In this document: positions 24,358-32,888 of the stretch, one piece after another
How positions within the stretch are numbered: position 1 is the stretch's first letter
Layout: every line of letters begins with the position of its first letter
Assembly: GCF_024519455.1 (NCBI RefSeq)
Contig: NZ_JALJRY010000014.1
Span: 124,001-188,000, forward strand
DNA: 64,000 bases
Source: Streptomyces sp. STR69
GTDB taxonomy: Bacteria > Actinomycetota > Actinomycetes > Streptomycetales > Streptomycetaceae
Reading direction: 5' to 3'
Program-made: the position numbers and the translations under genes
The notes under the pieces: generated by a model
What the model saw: the letters and a program-made list of their open reading frames with translations, nothing else
What the model was told of the DNA's origin: nothing
The model's database searches: none

Positions 24358-26697
24358 ATGCCAGAGCGGCCGATGGCGCCCACCGCGCCCGAACTCCTCC
24401 TGGAGACGGAGTCGGGCTCCACGGTCATGACCCCGAGCCGCGACTACCACGTGGGCCGCGATCCACTGAGCGACATCGTCATCGACGACGCCCGGGTCTC
24501 CTGGCACCACGCGGTACTGCGGCCCGACGCCGACCACTGGACGCTGGAGGACGAACACAGCACGAACGGCACCTACGCCGACGGCCGCCGTGTCCACGAG
24601 TGGGGTGTCGGCCCCGGCAGCGTGATCCGCTTCGGCAGTGCGGCCGACGGCCCGTGCGTCACCCTGGCCGACCGCCCGGCCCCCGCCCCGGAACGCCCCT
24701 CGGCCGTGTCCATGCCCGCCTTCACCGGCACCTTCCGGCAGCCGACCACCGTACGGCCGCTGCCCGCGCGCACGGTCCGCATCGGCCGGGCCGCCGACAA
24801 CGACCTCGTCGTCGACGACCTGATCGTCTCCCGCCGCCACGCCGAACTGCGCGCCCTCGCGGACGGGACGTACGAGATCGTCGACCTCGGCAGCCACAAC
24901 GGCACCTACCTCAACGGCCAGCCCGTCGCCCGCGCCCCCATGGGTCCGGGGGACATCGTCGGCATCGGACACTCCGCGTTCTGTCTCGTCGGTGACCAGC
25001 TGCAGGAGTACGTCGACACCGGCGAGGTCTCCCTCGACGTCCAGGACCTCACGGTCGCCGTCGACCACGGCCGCAAGGTCCTCCTCGACCAGGTGTCGTT
25101 CCCGGTCGGCGAGAAATGCCTGCTCGCCGTCGTCGGCCCCAGCGGCGCCGGCAAGTCCACCCTCCTGAACGCGCTCACCGGTCAGCGCCCCGCCGACCGC
25201 GGCACCGTCCTCTACGACGGCCGCGACCTGTACCGCGACTACGCCGAACTGCGCCAGCGCATCGGACTGGTCCCGCAGGACGACATCCTGCACGCCCAGC
25301 TGACCGTGCACAGCGCCCTGTCCTACGCGGCAGAGCTGCGCTTCCCGCAGGACACGGCGAAGGCCGAGCGGCAGGCCCGGGTCGAGGAGGTCGTCCGCGA
25401 ACTGGGCCTGCAGCAGAGGGCCGAGCAGCCCGTGCACAGCCTCTCCGGCGGCCAGCGCAAGCGGGTCAGCGTGGCCCTGGAGCTGCTGACCAAGCCGTCG
25501 CTGCTCTTCCTCGACGAACCGACCTCCGGCCTCGACCCCGGCATGGACCGCTCGGTGATGCACATGCTGCGCGGCCTCGCCGACGACGGCCGCACCGTCA
25601 TCGTCGTCACCCACAGCGTCCTCAGCCTCGACGTCTGCGACAGGCTCCTGGTGCTCGCGCCCGGCGGCAAGGTCGCCTACTACGGGCCGCCCGGGGACGC
25701 CCTCGCGTTCTTCGGTTTCGAGCACTGGCCGGAGGCCTTCGAGTCCTTCGAGCGTGATCAGGACCGGGACTGGGCGGGGGAGTTCAAGGAGTCCCCCTTC
25801 CAACGCCAGTACATCCGCAACTCCACCGCACAGCCCCACCTGCTCGGCTCCGGTCCGGTCGCCGTGGCCCCACCGCCCCGGCCCCGCAGTCGCAGCGCGC
25901 AACTCGGCACGCTGGTACGGCGTTACGCCGCCGCCCTCGCCGCCGACCGGACCTTCCTCGCCATCATGATCGCGTTGCCGTTCGTGATGGGCGCGATGGC
26001 CCGCGCGCTCGCCGGGAGCAAGCTGACGCAGGAGACGGCGATGAACGCGCTGCTCATCCTCTGCGTCGGTGGTGTGCTGACCGGCGCGGCCAACGCCGTG
26101 CGCGAACTCGTCAAGGAACGCGCGATCTACCGGCGCGAGAGAGCCGTCGGCCTGTCCAGATCGGCGTACCTGCTCTCCAAGGTCGTCGTGCTGGGCGCGA
26201 TCACCGTGGCACAGGCCGTGGTGCTCACCCTGGTCGGGCTGTTCGGCGTCGACCTCAACGCACCCCGTGGAAAAGGGGTGTTGATGCCACCCCTGATCGA
26301 GATCACCGTGGCCGTCGCCCTGTTGGCCTTCACGGCGATGATGCTCGGCCTGCTGGTCTCCGCAATGGTGCGTAAGGAGGAGGTGACGATGCCGCTGCTC
26401 GTGCTGCTCGCCATCGTCCAAGTGGTGTTCTGCGGCGCCCTGTTGAAACTGCACGGCGTACCCGGCCTGGAACAGCTCTCCTGGCTCGTGCCCTCGCGGT
26501 GGGCGCTCGGCGGCATGGCCGGCACCATCGGGCTGGCCCGGATCGTGCCGGGCGAACTGACCGGCGATCCGCTGTTCCGGCACTCGGCCGGGGCCTGGCT
26601 GCTCAACATGGGCATGCTGATCGTGCTGTCCCTGCTCTTCGGCTTCCTGGTGTCCCGGCTGCTGCGCCGGCACGAACCCGCCGTGATGCGGAAATAG
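24358..26697 (+). CDS. Double-FHA ABCG-type ABC transporter (Rv1747-like)
   Basis: 779 residues. Two FHA phosphothreonine-binding domains come first: FHA1 at about 22-103 (HVGRDPLSDIVIDDARVSW, STNGTYADG) and FHA2 at about 138-212 (RIGRAADNDLVVDDLIVSR, SHNGTYLNG). A linker at 118-136 has Thr residues at 123, 125, 130 and 131. The ATPase has Walker A GPSGAGKST (260-268), a Q-loop near LVPQDDILHAQLT, the signature LSGGQRKRVSVALELL and Walker B LLFLDEPTSGLDPG. The C-terminal ABC2 permease has about six membrane segments. Full-length half-transporter, presumably a dimeric exporter. It heads an operon with an SH3-like protein and a Ser/Thr kinase, so kinase-controlled transport, as with PknF and Rv1747, is the likely theme. 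Confidence 0.92.
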   Translation: MPERPMAPTAPELLLETESGSTVMTPSRDYHVGRDPLSDIVIDDARVSWHHAVLRPDADHWTLEDEHSTNGTYADGRRVHEWGVGPGSVIRFGSAADGPCVTLADRPAPAPERPSAVSMPAFTGTFRQPTTVRPLPARTVRIGRAADNDLVVDDLIVSRRHAELRALADGTYEIVDLGSHNGTYLNGQPVARAPMGPGDIVGIGHSAFCLVGDQLQEYVDTGEVSLDVQDLTVAVDHGRKVLLDQVSFPVGEKCLLAVVGPSGAGKSTLLNALTGQRPADRGTVLYDGRDLYRDYAELRQRIGLVPQDDILHAQLTVHSALSYAAELRFPQDTAKAERQARVEEVVRELGLQQRAEQPVHSLSGGQRKRVSVALELLTKPSLLFLDEPTSGLDPGMDRSVMHMLRGLADDGRTVIVVTHSVLSLDVCDRLLVLAPGGKVAYYGPPGDALAFFGFEHWPEAFESFERDQDRDWAGEFKESPFQRQYIRNSTAQPHLLGSGPVAVAPPPRPRSRSAQLGTLVRRYAAALAADRTFLAIMIALPFVMGAMARALAGSKLTQETAMNALLILCVGGVLTGAANAVRELVKERAIYRRERAVGLSRSAYLLSKVVVLGAITVAQAVVLTLVGLFGVDLNAPRGKGVLMPPLIEITVAVALLAFTAMMLGLLVSAMVRKEEVTMPLLVLLAIVQVVFCGALLKLHGVPGLEQLSWLVPSRWALGGMAGTIGLARIVPGELTGDPLFRHSAGAWLLNMGMLIVLSLLFGFLVSRLLRRHEPAVMRK

Positions 26698-26706
26698 GGC
26701 GCCACG

Positions 26707-27255
26707 ATGACGACCACCCCCGGCTTCCGGCCCACGCATGTCGTCCCCGAGCACGGGATGCCCGCCTGGGAGGCCCCGGACCCCGCCCGCCCCACCGTGC
26801 CCCTCGACGCGCTGCTCCCCGTGCAGCTCCTCGAACGGCGCGGCGACTGGGCCCACACCCTGTGCTCCAACGGCTGGTCGGCCTGGGTCGACGGCCGCCA
26901 CCTCATCTCCGTCTCCCAGGACCCGCCCGCCGCCGGCGCCCCGCAGGCCCGGACCGCCGACCCGCGCCCGCTCCTCGCCCGCGCGGAACAGGCCCTCGCC
27001 CGCTACCGGAGCGCGGTGGAGGAGCTCGCGGGCGGCGGCCTCGACGGCGCCTCCTTCGAGGCCCGCACCAAGGGCCTGCGGATCGGGGTGGTGGTCGACG
27101 GAGCCTCCGTCTGGCTCTACGACGCCGACCACGAGCGCTGGGTCCACGGCGACGGCATCCGGCTCAGTACCTACGCCACCGACGACGGACCCCGCGCCGA
27201 ACCGGCCGACCCCGGCCACGCCCCCACCCAGGTCGTGAGCCCCGATGGCCCGTGA
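26707..27255 (+). CDS. SH3-like domain protein of the FHA-ABC/kinase operon
   Basis: 182 residues, cytoplasmic by appearance. Residues about 28-70 resemble a bacterial SH3 fold (LLPVQLLERRGDWAHTLCS, NGWSAWVDGRHLI). A helix follows (LLARAEQALARYRSAVEEL), then a region around VVVDGASVWLYDADHERWVH and a Pro/Asp-rich tail. Function unknown; its position between transporter and kinase suggests an adaptor. It starts 9 bases after the transporter stop and its end overlaps the kinase start by 11 bases, so the three genes are surely cotranscribed. Confidence 0.78.
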   Translation: MTTTPGFRPTHVVPEHGMPAWEAPDPARPTVPLDALLPVQLLERRGDWAHTLCSNGWSAWVDGRHLISVSQDPPAAGAPQARTADPRPLLARAEQALARYRSAVEELAGGGLDGASFEARTKGLRIGVVVDGASVWLYDADHERWVHGDGIRLSTYATDDGPRAEPADPGHAPTQVVSPDGP

Positions 27256-28198
27256 CGCGAGCCGCTTCTCCGGGCGGCCCTCCGAACTGATCGGCAAGCA
27301 GATCGCCGGTTACCGCATCGAGGACGAGATCGGCCGCGGCGGCATGGCGGTCGTCTACCGCGCCCACGACCTGCGCCTGGACCGCACGGTCGCCCTCAAA
27401 CTGCTCGCCCCCGAACTAGCCCGCAACGACACCTTCCGCAAACGATTCACCCACGAGTCCCGGGTCGCCGCCGCGATCGACCACCCGCACATCGTGCCGG
27501 TCTTCGAGGCGGGCGAGACGGACGGCGTCCTGTACATCGCCATGCGCTACGTCTCCGGCAGCGACCTGCGCCATCTGCTGGACCGGGCAGGCCCGTTGGG
27601 GCTCTCGACGGCCGTGCGCATCGTCGGTCAGGTCGCGTCCGCGCTGGACGCCGCCCATGAACACGGGCTGGTCCACCGGGACGTGAAGCCCGGCAACATC
27701 CTGGTGGCACGCGGCACCGACGACGACCATCCCGAGCACGTGTATCTCACCGACTTCGGTCTGACGAAGAAGTCGCTGTCGTTGACCGGTTTCACGACGG
27801 TCGGGCAGTTCGTCGGCACACTTGACTACGTCGCTCCCGAGCAGATCTCGGGCCGACCCGTTGACGGGCGCTGTGATGTGTACGGGCTCGCCTGCGTGGC
27901 CTACGAGAGCCTCGCGGGGCGTCCGCCGTTCCGGCGGGACGACGACATGGCGTTGCTGTGGGCGCACCAGTACGACATGCCTCCGGCGGTCACCGAGTCC
28001 CGGCCCGATCTGCCGGGGCATGTTGACGCCGTGTTCGCGAAGGCGCTGGCCAAGAGTCCCGATGATCGGTACGAGTCGTGTCTGGCGTTTGTCACGGAGT
28101 TGCGGGGTGGGGTGTCCGGGCATGCGGCGACCGAGGTGGATGTGGGGGTGGCTGCGCCGCCGACGTGGGCCGCGCCGGTGTTCAGGGGCGGCAACTGA
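27245..28198 (+). CDS. Hanks-type serine/threonine protein kinase, soluble
   Basis: 317 residues, nearly all kinase domain. The glycine loop is EIGRGGMAVVYRA, the ATP-binding Lys is residue 52 (VALKLLAPEL), the catalytic loop is VHRDVKPGNIL (Asp 146), DFG is at 170-172, and the activation loop ends VAPEQ near 200 with candidate Thr 181, 184 and 185. All catalytic residues are intact. There is no transmembrane helix, PASTA or other sensor after the kinase, only a short Ala/Val-rich tail. It overlaps the SH3-like gene, and its substrate is probably the FHA-ABC transporter linker (inference from the Rv1747/PknF precedent). Stops one base before the convergent NTF2-like gene. Confidence 0.94.
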   Translation: MARDASRFSGRPSELIGKQIAGYRIEDEIGRGGMAVVYRAHDLRLDRTVALKLLAPELARNDTFRKRFTHESRVAAAIDHPHIVPVFEAGETDGVLYIAMRYVSGSDLRHLLDRAGPLGLSTAVRIVGQVASALDAAHEHGLVHRDVKPGNILVARGTDDDHPEHVYLTDFGLTKKSLSLTGFTTVGQFVGTLDYVAPEQISGRPVDGRCDVYGLACVAYESLAGRPPFRRDDDMALLWAHQYDMPPAVTESRPDLPGHVDAVFAKALAKSPDDRYESCLAFVTELRGGVSGHAATEVDVGVAAPPTWAAPVFRGGN

Positions 28199-28199
28199 C

Positions 28200-28667
28200 T
28201 TATGTCGGCTGCGGGTCGGTCGTGGCTGGGCGCGCAGTTCCTCGCGCCCCTGAAGGGACGCTGCGCGTCCCCTTCAATGGCACTCGCCGCGCCGACACCC
28301 TGCGGTGCGAGATCCGCCAGCCGGCCCCCGTGCGCACCACCGTGTCCTCGTACGTCACCGAACCGCACGAGCCGTCCGTCCGGATCCCCAGGCCCTTTGA
28401 ACGGACCCGGACCCGTTCCTCCGTCGAGTCCTCGATCACCACGTTCGTGACGAGATGCGCGACGGGGTTCGCGGGGCCCGACGCCAAGGACGCGTCCACG
28501 AGTCGGGCGAGACCGATGACCGTGTCCTGACCGAAGTCCGCGAGGTCGTACTCGATGTCCGGGGTGAACACCTCGGCCAGTCGGTCGAGTTCGCCCTCGT
28601 CGACCAAGTGGCCGTGCAGTGCGATCAACTCCGTTATGGCCAGGCGGTCTTCGAGAGCCAGCGCCAT
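28200..28667 (-). CDS. SnoaL-like/NTF2-fold protein
   Basis: 155 residues from ATG at 28667 (AAGGG 7 bases upstream). The family pattern is clear in the first 120 residues: ALEDRLAITELIALHGHLV, DEGELDRLAEVFTPDIEYD, HLVTNVVIEDSTEERVRVR and GAGWRISHRRVSARR. This group includes polyketide cyclase-like, dehydratase and dehydrochlorinase-like proteins; the role here is unknown. The last 30 residues (VPLKGTRSVPSGARGTARP) are encoded by the GC-rich repeat and look like read-through rather than conserved fold. Confidence 0.82.
   Translation of the reverse strand: MALALEDRLAITELIALHGHLVDEGELDRLAEVFTPDIEYDLADFGQDTVIGLARLVDASLASGPANPVAHLVTNVVIEDSTEERVRVRSKGLGIRTDGSCGSVTYEDTVVRTGAGWRISHRRVSARRVPLKGTRSVPSGARGTARPATTDPQPT
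28228..28276. repeat. Streptomyces-type GC-rich double hairpin (bidirectional terminator-like)
   Basis: GGGCGCG (28228-28234) pairs with CGCGCCC (28243-28249) around GCAGTTCC, and TGAAGGGACGC (28251-28261) pairs with GCGTCCCCTTCA (28265-28276). The GCGCAGTTCC...GCGCCCC core resembles a palindrome I know to recur between streptomycete genes. It lies between convergent genes but inside the 3' end of the NTF2-like reading frame. Confidence 0.6.
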
Positions 28668-28698
28668 GTCTGCCCTTTCGTCGGCTGGGCGCACACTC

Positions 28699-29988
28699 TC
28701 ATGCCGGGCGCTTCGACTGCTCGGGAATTTCGACCTCGCCGTGCCGGCGAACCGGCTTCGCCAGAAGTGCCCCCAGGAAGCCCGCGACCAACCCCCACAG
28801 CGCCGCCAACCCCACCGCCGACCACAACTCGGGCTTCAGGAACAGGTCTCCGGAGAGTCCGCCGCCCACGTCGCCGATGCCGAGGAGGGAGAGGCCGTAG
28901 TGGGCGGAGATCCGTCCGACGAGGCAGATCATCAGGACCGCTAGGGCGAAGGCGACCGCCAGGTGGACGGCGTGCTGCCAGGCGCGGGTGCGGGCCGGTG
29001 AGCGGACGGCCATCAGGAACGCGGCGGACAGGAGCAGGACCGCGTTCACCACCAGGAGCCACCACACCCTGCCGTCGTAGGCGGCGATGGAGTTGAGGTT
29101 CAGGGTGGAGATGTCCGGGGTGCGCAGGACCTCGTCCAGCAGGTGGGGCATGGGCAGGCCGAAGGGGCCGTCGACCCGGCCGTTCCAGGTGGCGCCCAGG
29201 CCGATCGTGAGGGTGAGCCAGACGAGGTTCGGCATGCCGAGCAGGATCAGGGCGAAGGTCTGCACGGCATGGCCGCGTGTCGCCGCGGTCAGCAGGGCGA
29301 TGAGGACGCCGAGCGCGACGTAGGTGAGGAGCAGCGCCACCACGGCGTACGCGGCCGGGCGGACGGAGGCGTGGAAGCGCAGCAACCCGGCGGGGAGGGG
29401 CGCGCCCGGCGACACCAGGAGGGCCAGCACCAGAACCCCGGCCAGCCACAGCAGACCGAACAGCACCGTCTGCGGTACGTCCGCCTCGAAGCCGACCTCG
29501 GGCGAGGCACCGATCAGGTCGCCGATGTCGCCGAGCGTCCCGCTGCCGAGGGAGATCGAGAACTTCTGGCGTGCGCCCAGGGCCAGTCCGATCAGGCCGA
29601 GCAGCCACAGCACGGAGATTCGGGCGGCCCAGCCGGCCAGCTCCGCGGCCGAGGCGACCGCGCGGTGCCGCAGGGGCCGTAGGAACGCGGCAGCGGTTGC
29701 CAGGGCGCCGGCCAGGGTCACCGAGAGGGGGATGACCGTCAGGCCCGCCTTCGTGTCGGCCAGTGCGCCCGCGTTGCCGGAGAGTTTCACCGTGCCACCC
29801 ACGGCCGTCACCACGGTCGCCGTGACGACCCGGGGGAACGCGCCGTCCGGGAGGTCCGTCGCGCCCGCTGCCGACAGGCCCAGCGCGGCGACCACGCCCA
29901 TGGTGAGCAGCCCGGCCAGCACCGTGCTCAGGGCCTGGACCCAGCCGTGGCGGGCGACTGCCTGGTCAGAGGGGGTTCGGGAGGTCAC
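28699..29988 (-). CDS. Streptophobe family multipass membrane protein
   Basis: 429 residues from GTG at 29988 (GCAGGT just upstream; the exact start is uncertain). About ten to eleven hydrophobic segments: WVQALSTVLAGLLTMGVVA, LSVTLAGALATAAAFLRPL, ISVLWLLGLIGLALGA, VLFGLLWLAGVLVLALLVS, YAVVALLLTYVALGVLIAL, and further ones to VGLAALWGLVAGFLGALLA. Between them is a loop with RQKFSISLGSGTLGDIGDL. It fits the actinomycete streptophobe proteins, very hydrophobic proteins of unknown function. The divergent DUF6777 gene next to it is a frequent partner as far as I recall, so the two may act together in the membrane. Confidence 0.82.
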   Translation of the reverse strand: MTSRTPSDQAVARHGWVQALSTVLAGLLTMGVVAALGLSAAGATDLPDGAFPRVVTATVVTAVGGTVKLSGNAGALADTKAGLTVIPLSVTLAGALATAAAFLRPLRHRAVASAAELAGWAARISVLWLLGLIGLALGARQKFSISLGSGTLGDIGDLIGASPEVGFEADVPQTVLFGLLWLAGVLVLALLVSPGAPLPAGLLRFHASVRPAAYAVVALLLTYVALGVLIALLTAATRGHAVQTFALILLGMPNLVWLTLTIGLGATWNGRVDGPFGLPMPHLLDEVLRTPDISTLNLNSIAAYDGRVWWLLVVNAVLLLSAAFLMAVRSPARTRAWQHAVHLAVAFALAVLMICLVGRISAHYGLSLLGIGDVGGGLSGDLFLKPELWSAVGLAALWGLVAGFLGALLAKPVRRHGEVEIPEQSKRPA

Positions 29989-30168
29989 ACCTGCCACGCT
30001 AAGCAGCGCCGGAGGAGCGCGCCCGCCGGGAGGGCCGTCCGCGTCGGCTTGCGGGCGGACCGGGACCGGAGCACACAATGGGTGTGTTGTGGATAAAGCG
30101 GTGTGAATCGGTGCAAAGCTTCGCGCATCGGTGAAGCGCCGCCAGAGCCGCGTCGGGAAGAAGAGCTC

Positions 30169-31473
30169 GTGAGCGTCGAACCTCCGTCTTCAGGCCGCCC
30201 CACCGGACCGCCCTCCGGCCCGCTGTCGGGACCCTCCCAGCCGCCTTCGGGCCCGCCCTCGCAGCCCACGGGCAGCGGCGGCGCCGGAGCGCCGGAGCCG
30301 CACCGCCCCTGGTGGAAGTCGGCGCCACGCGTCGCGATCCTGACCACCGCCGTGGTGGCCGCCGTGGTGCTGGCCCTCGTCTTCACCCGCTCCAACGGCG
30401 GCTCGTCCGGTACGGCGAGCAAGGGCGAGGTCTTTCTGCAGGCCGCGGCGAAGACCGGTCCCGCCCCGTTCACGGGGTCCAGCGCCACCCAGAGCTCCGC
30501 CCCGCCCGTCTCCGCCTCACCCACCGCCTCCGAACCGGCGAACGCCGTGCGCGGTGTCGACGGCGGCGCCCCCGGCCTCTACGGCGGCACCCAGAACGTC
30601 GCCAGCTGTGACGTGGAGAAGCAGATCAAGGCGCTCCAGGCGAACCCGTCGAAGAACAAGGCGTTCGCGTCCGTCGTCGGCGTCCAGCCCGCCGGAGTCC
30701 CCGCCTATCTGCGCTCCCTGACCCCCGTGCAGCTGCGCATGGACACCCGCGTCACCAACCACGGCTACCGCGACGGCGTCGCCACCAGCTATCAGGCCGT
30801 GCTCCAGGCCGGCACCGCCGTCCTCGTCGACAGCCATGGGGTGCCCCGCGTCCGCTGCGCCTGCGGCAACCCGCTGTCCCCGCCCGTCGCCCAGCAGACC
30901 ACCCCGAAGCAGACCGGCGACACCTGGTCGTCGTACCGGCCGCAGAACGTGGTCGTGGTCACGCCCGCACCGCAGATCATCAACATCTTCGTGATCTACG
31001 ACCCCCACAACGGGCACTGGTTCGGCCGCCACCACGGCGACACGGGCCGGCACGACCACCGGACCCCGCCGCCGCTGAACCCGGCCAGCCCCTCGGTGAC
31101 CGTGTCCCCGCCGACCTCGCCGTCCTCCGACTCCCCGTCGGCGTGCGCCTCCACGGCCCCCGGCACTCCGGGTACGCCGGGCACGCCGGGCACGCCCGGT
31201 CCGTCCACCAGCCCGTGCCCGCCGACGTCGAGCTCCCCGTCCTCGTCCTCCTCGTCGCCGTCCGCTCCGTCCTCGTCGTCCCCGAGTTCGGAATCGCCGT
31301 CCTCCGAGCCGCCGTCGACCGAGTCCTCGGCAGCCTCGTCGGCCTCGTCCTCCGCGCCCGAATCGGTCGCCTCAAGTGCGACGACGACGTCCGCGTCGAA
31401 CTCCGCCTCGGCTTCGCTGTCGAGCTTCAGCGCGCCGGTTTCCCCGGGAACGAGTTCACCGTCACTCTCCTAG
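30169..31473 (+). CDS. DUF6777-like membrane-anchored protein with Ser/Pro-rich tail
   Basis: 434 residues from GTG at 30169 (GGAAGAAGAG upstream); GTG at 30103 is also in frame. A cytoplasmic Pro/Ser/Gly-rich stretch (1-48) precedes one membrane segment at about 53-72 (VAILTTAVVAAVVLALVFT). The outside part holds VFLQAAAKTGPAPFTGSSA, CDVEKQIKALQANPSKNKA and VPRVRCACGNPLSPPVAQQ with paired cysteines, the conserved core of this family. The last 130 residues are low-complexity Ser/Pro/Thr/Ala with a GTP repeat, probably a wall-spanning, possibly glycosylated tail. Function unknown. It is divergent from the streptophobe gene. Confidence 0.8.
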   Translation: MSVEPPSSGRPTGPPSGPLSGPSQPPSGPPSQPTGSGGAGAPEPHRPWWKSAPRVAILTTAVVAAVVLALVFTRSNGGSSGTASKGEVFLQAAAKTGPAPFTGSSATQSSAPPVSASPTASEPANAVRGVDGGAPGLYGGTQNVASCDVEKQIKALQANPSKNKAFASVVGVQPAGVPAYLRSLTPVQLRMDTRVTNHGYRDGVATSYQAVLQAGTAVLVDSHGVPRVRCACGNPLSPPVAQQTTPKQTGDTWSSYRPQNVVVVTPAPQIINIFVIYDPHNGHWFGRHHGDTGRHDHRTPPPLNPASPSVTVSPPTSPSSDSPSACASTAPGTPGTPGTPGTPGPSTSPCPPTSSSPSSSSSSPSAPSSSSPSSESPSSEPPSTESSAASSASSSAPESVASSATTTSASNSASASLSSFSAPVSPGTSSPSLS

Positions 31474-31553
31474 GGGGACTGCCCGGCGTGGGGCTGGGTA
31501 CGAGCACTGGTGCGACAGCAACAGGCCGCCGCCCGCCTTCGAGAGAGACACGC

Positions 31554-32006
31554 ATGATCGACCACCGGGACGGGGTAGTGATACCGACTCGTTTCGACGT
31601 GCCCGTGGAACCGCTGAGGCGGGCGGTGCACTACACCGGGGAACCGGGCTGCATCGCCGCGGCACGGCACTTCACGCACCAGTTCCTCGAACAGCTCAGA
31701 ACCGAGTGGTGCGCCACGATCGACGACCGGTCCGAGGGCGAACTGCTGCTGGTGGTGAGCGAGTTGGTCACCAACGCGGACCGGCACAGCAACGGCCCGT
31801 ACATCCTGGAGCTGGAGGGCACGGACGCCGCGGTGACGGTGTCGGTCTGTGACAGCAGTGTCGCCCTGCCCCGCCTCTTCGCCCGCGACCCCGAGCGGAT
31901 CGGCAGACACGGCCTGGAGATCGTGCACGCCCTGGCCGCCCGGGTGACCGTCGAACGCGTACCGGTCGGCAAGCAGGTGCGTGCCGTCGTGGAGCTGAGC
32001 GGCTAG
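31554..32006 (+). CDS. RsbW-like ATP-binding regulatory protein (HATPase)
   Basis: 150 residues from ATG at 31554 (GAGAGAG upstream). The GHKL ATPase fold is shown by the N-box LLLVVSELVTNADRHSNGP, the G1-like VSVCDSSVALP and the G2-like RIGRHGLEIVHALAARVTV. Single-domain ATPases of this kind are abundant in streptomycetes and act as anti-sigma factor kinases or switch kinases that phosphorylate STAS-domain partners. No sigma or STAS gene is adjacent, so its partner lies elsewhere. It follows the DUF6777 gene by 80 bases on the same strand. Confidence 0.88.
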   Translation: MIDHRDGVVIPTRFDVPVEPLRRAVHYTGEPGCIAAARHFTHQFLEQLRTEWCATIDDRSEGELLLVVSELVTNADRHSNGPYILELEGTDAAVTVSVCDSSVALPRLFARDPERIGRHGLEIVHALAARVTVERVPVGKQVRAVVELSG

Positions 32007-32021
32007 GACGGCCGGGCGCCG

Positions 32022-32801
32022 TCAGGTCGCGGCCCGGGTGGCCGTGATCAACTCGTGGAAGTACCGCTTGGTGACCCGGCCGCCGTGCCGGGTCTCCAGC
32101 AGTTCCCGGAGGCAGGCCAGGAGGCCCTGGCGCGCGGGCTCCTCCATGGCGAGATGGCCCGAGTAGGTGAGCACGACGTCGAGGTACTCGTCGGTCGTGT
32201 ACGTGATCTCCTGCGCACCGCACCACACCGTGACGTCATCGAAGTGCTCGGAGCGCTCGAACTCCCCGGTGTCCGTGGCCGATTCGTCCTCGGTGGGACT
32301 CCGGAAGCCGGGCAGGGTGGCCGGGTCCCAGCGTTCGTAGCAGCGCTGCATCCGGTCGAAGAACTCCTGGGTGCCGCCCGCCACATGGTGGGTGGTGACG
32401 ACCGCGAGCCGCCCGCCGGGACGCAGGGCGGACGCCGCCTTCGCCATGAAGTCCCGGGAGTCGAACCAGTGGAACGCCGTCGCGACGACCACCAGGTCGA
32501 AGGGCTCGTCCGGCAGTTCCCACCGCTCGAAGTCCGCCACCTCCACGGTCACCCGCGGGAACGCGCTCAAGTTGCGCCGGGCCACCGCCGCCAGGGACGG
32601 CCCCAGCTCGACGCCGGTCAGCCGGCAGCCGAACTCGGCCAGCGGGACGGTGAGTTGACCGGTGCCGGGGGCGACCTCCAGCACCCGGCTGTCCGGCCCG
32701 AGGTCCGCTACCCGGGCCAGTTCCGCCACGAGAGGGCGCGGATACCGGGGCCGGGCCCGGTCGTACCGCTCGGCAGCCCCGTCGAACGTGTCGCGCAGCA
32801 C
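32022..32801 (-). CDS. Class I SAM-dependent methyltransferase
   Basis: 259 residues from GTG at 32801, with GAAGGG 10-12 bases upstream; the frame stays open to 32954 across the divergent gene. SAM-binding motif I is SRVLEVAPGTGQLTVPLAE, followed by LTGVELGPSLAAVAR and FDLVVVATAFHWFDSRDFM, with LRPGGRLAVVTTHH after motif III. This matches the Methyltransf_11/25-like small-molecule methyltransferases that open with FDGAAERYDRARPRYP. The acceptor is unknown. It is divergent from the XRE regulator. Confidence 0.9.
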   Translation of the reverse strand: MLRDTFDGAAERYDRARPRYPRPLVAELARVADLGPDSRVLEVAPGTGQLTVPLAEFGCRLTGVELGPSLAAVARRNLSAFPRVTVEVADFERWELPDEPFDLVVVATAFHWFDSRDFMAKAASALRPGGRLAVVTTHHVAGGTQEFFDRMQRCYERWDPATLPGFRSPTEDESATDTGEFERSEHFDDVTVWCGAQEITYTTDEYLDVVLTYSGHLAMEEPARQGLLACLRELLETRHGGRVTKRYFHELITATRAAT

Positions 32802-32854
32802 CCTTCCCGCACCCTTCGGATCGGAGATTCCACCCAGGGCAGAATGCTGATCCC

Positions 32855-32882
32855 TTGCCCTCGCGTCCAAGCCTTTTAGTCT
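32855..32882 (+). promoter_or_regulatory. Candidate promoter of the XRE regulator gene
   Basis: TTGCCC (32855-32860) and TAGTCT (32877-32882) are separated by 16 bases. The GTG start at 32889 lies 6 bases beyond, so the transcript would be leaderless or nearly so; GAGGGG directly abuts the start and is too close to act as a ribosome site. Confidence 0.45.
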
Positions 32883-32888
32883 GAGGGG

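Noticed and set aside
31140..31470. GTP-repeat and Ser-rich stretch as a tandem DNA repeat or recombination site
   Set aside because: It is in frame within the DUF6777 gene and encodes a low-complexity protein tail; it needs no separate explanation.
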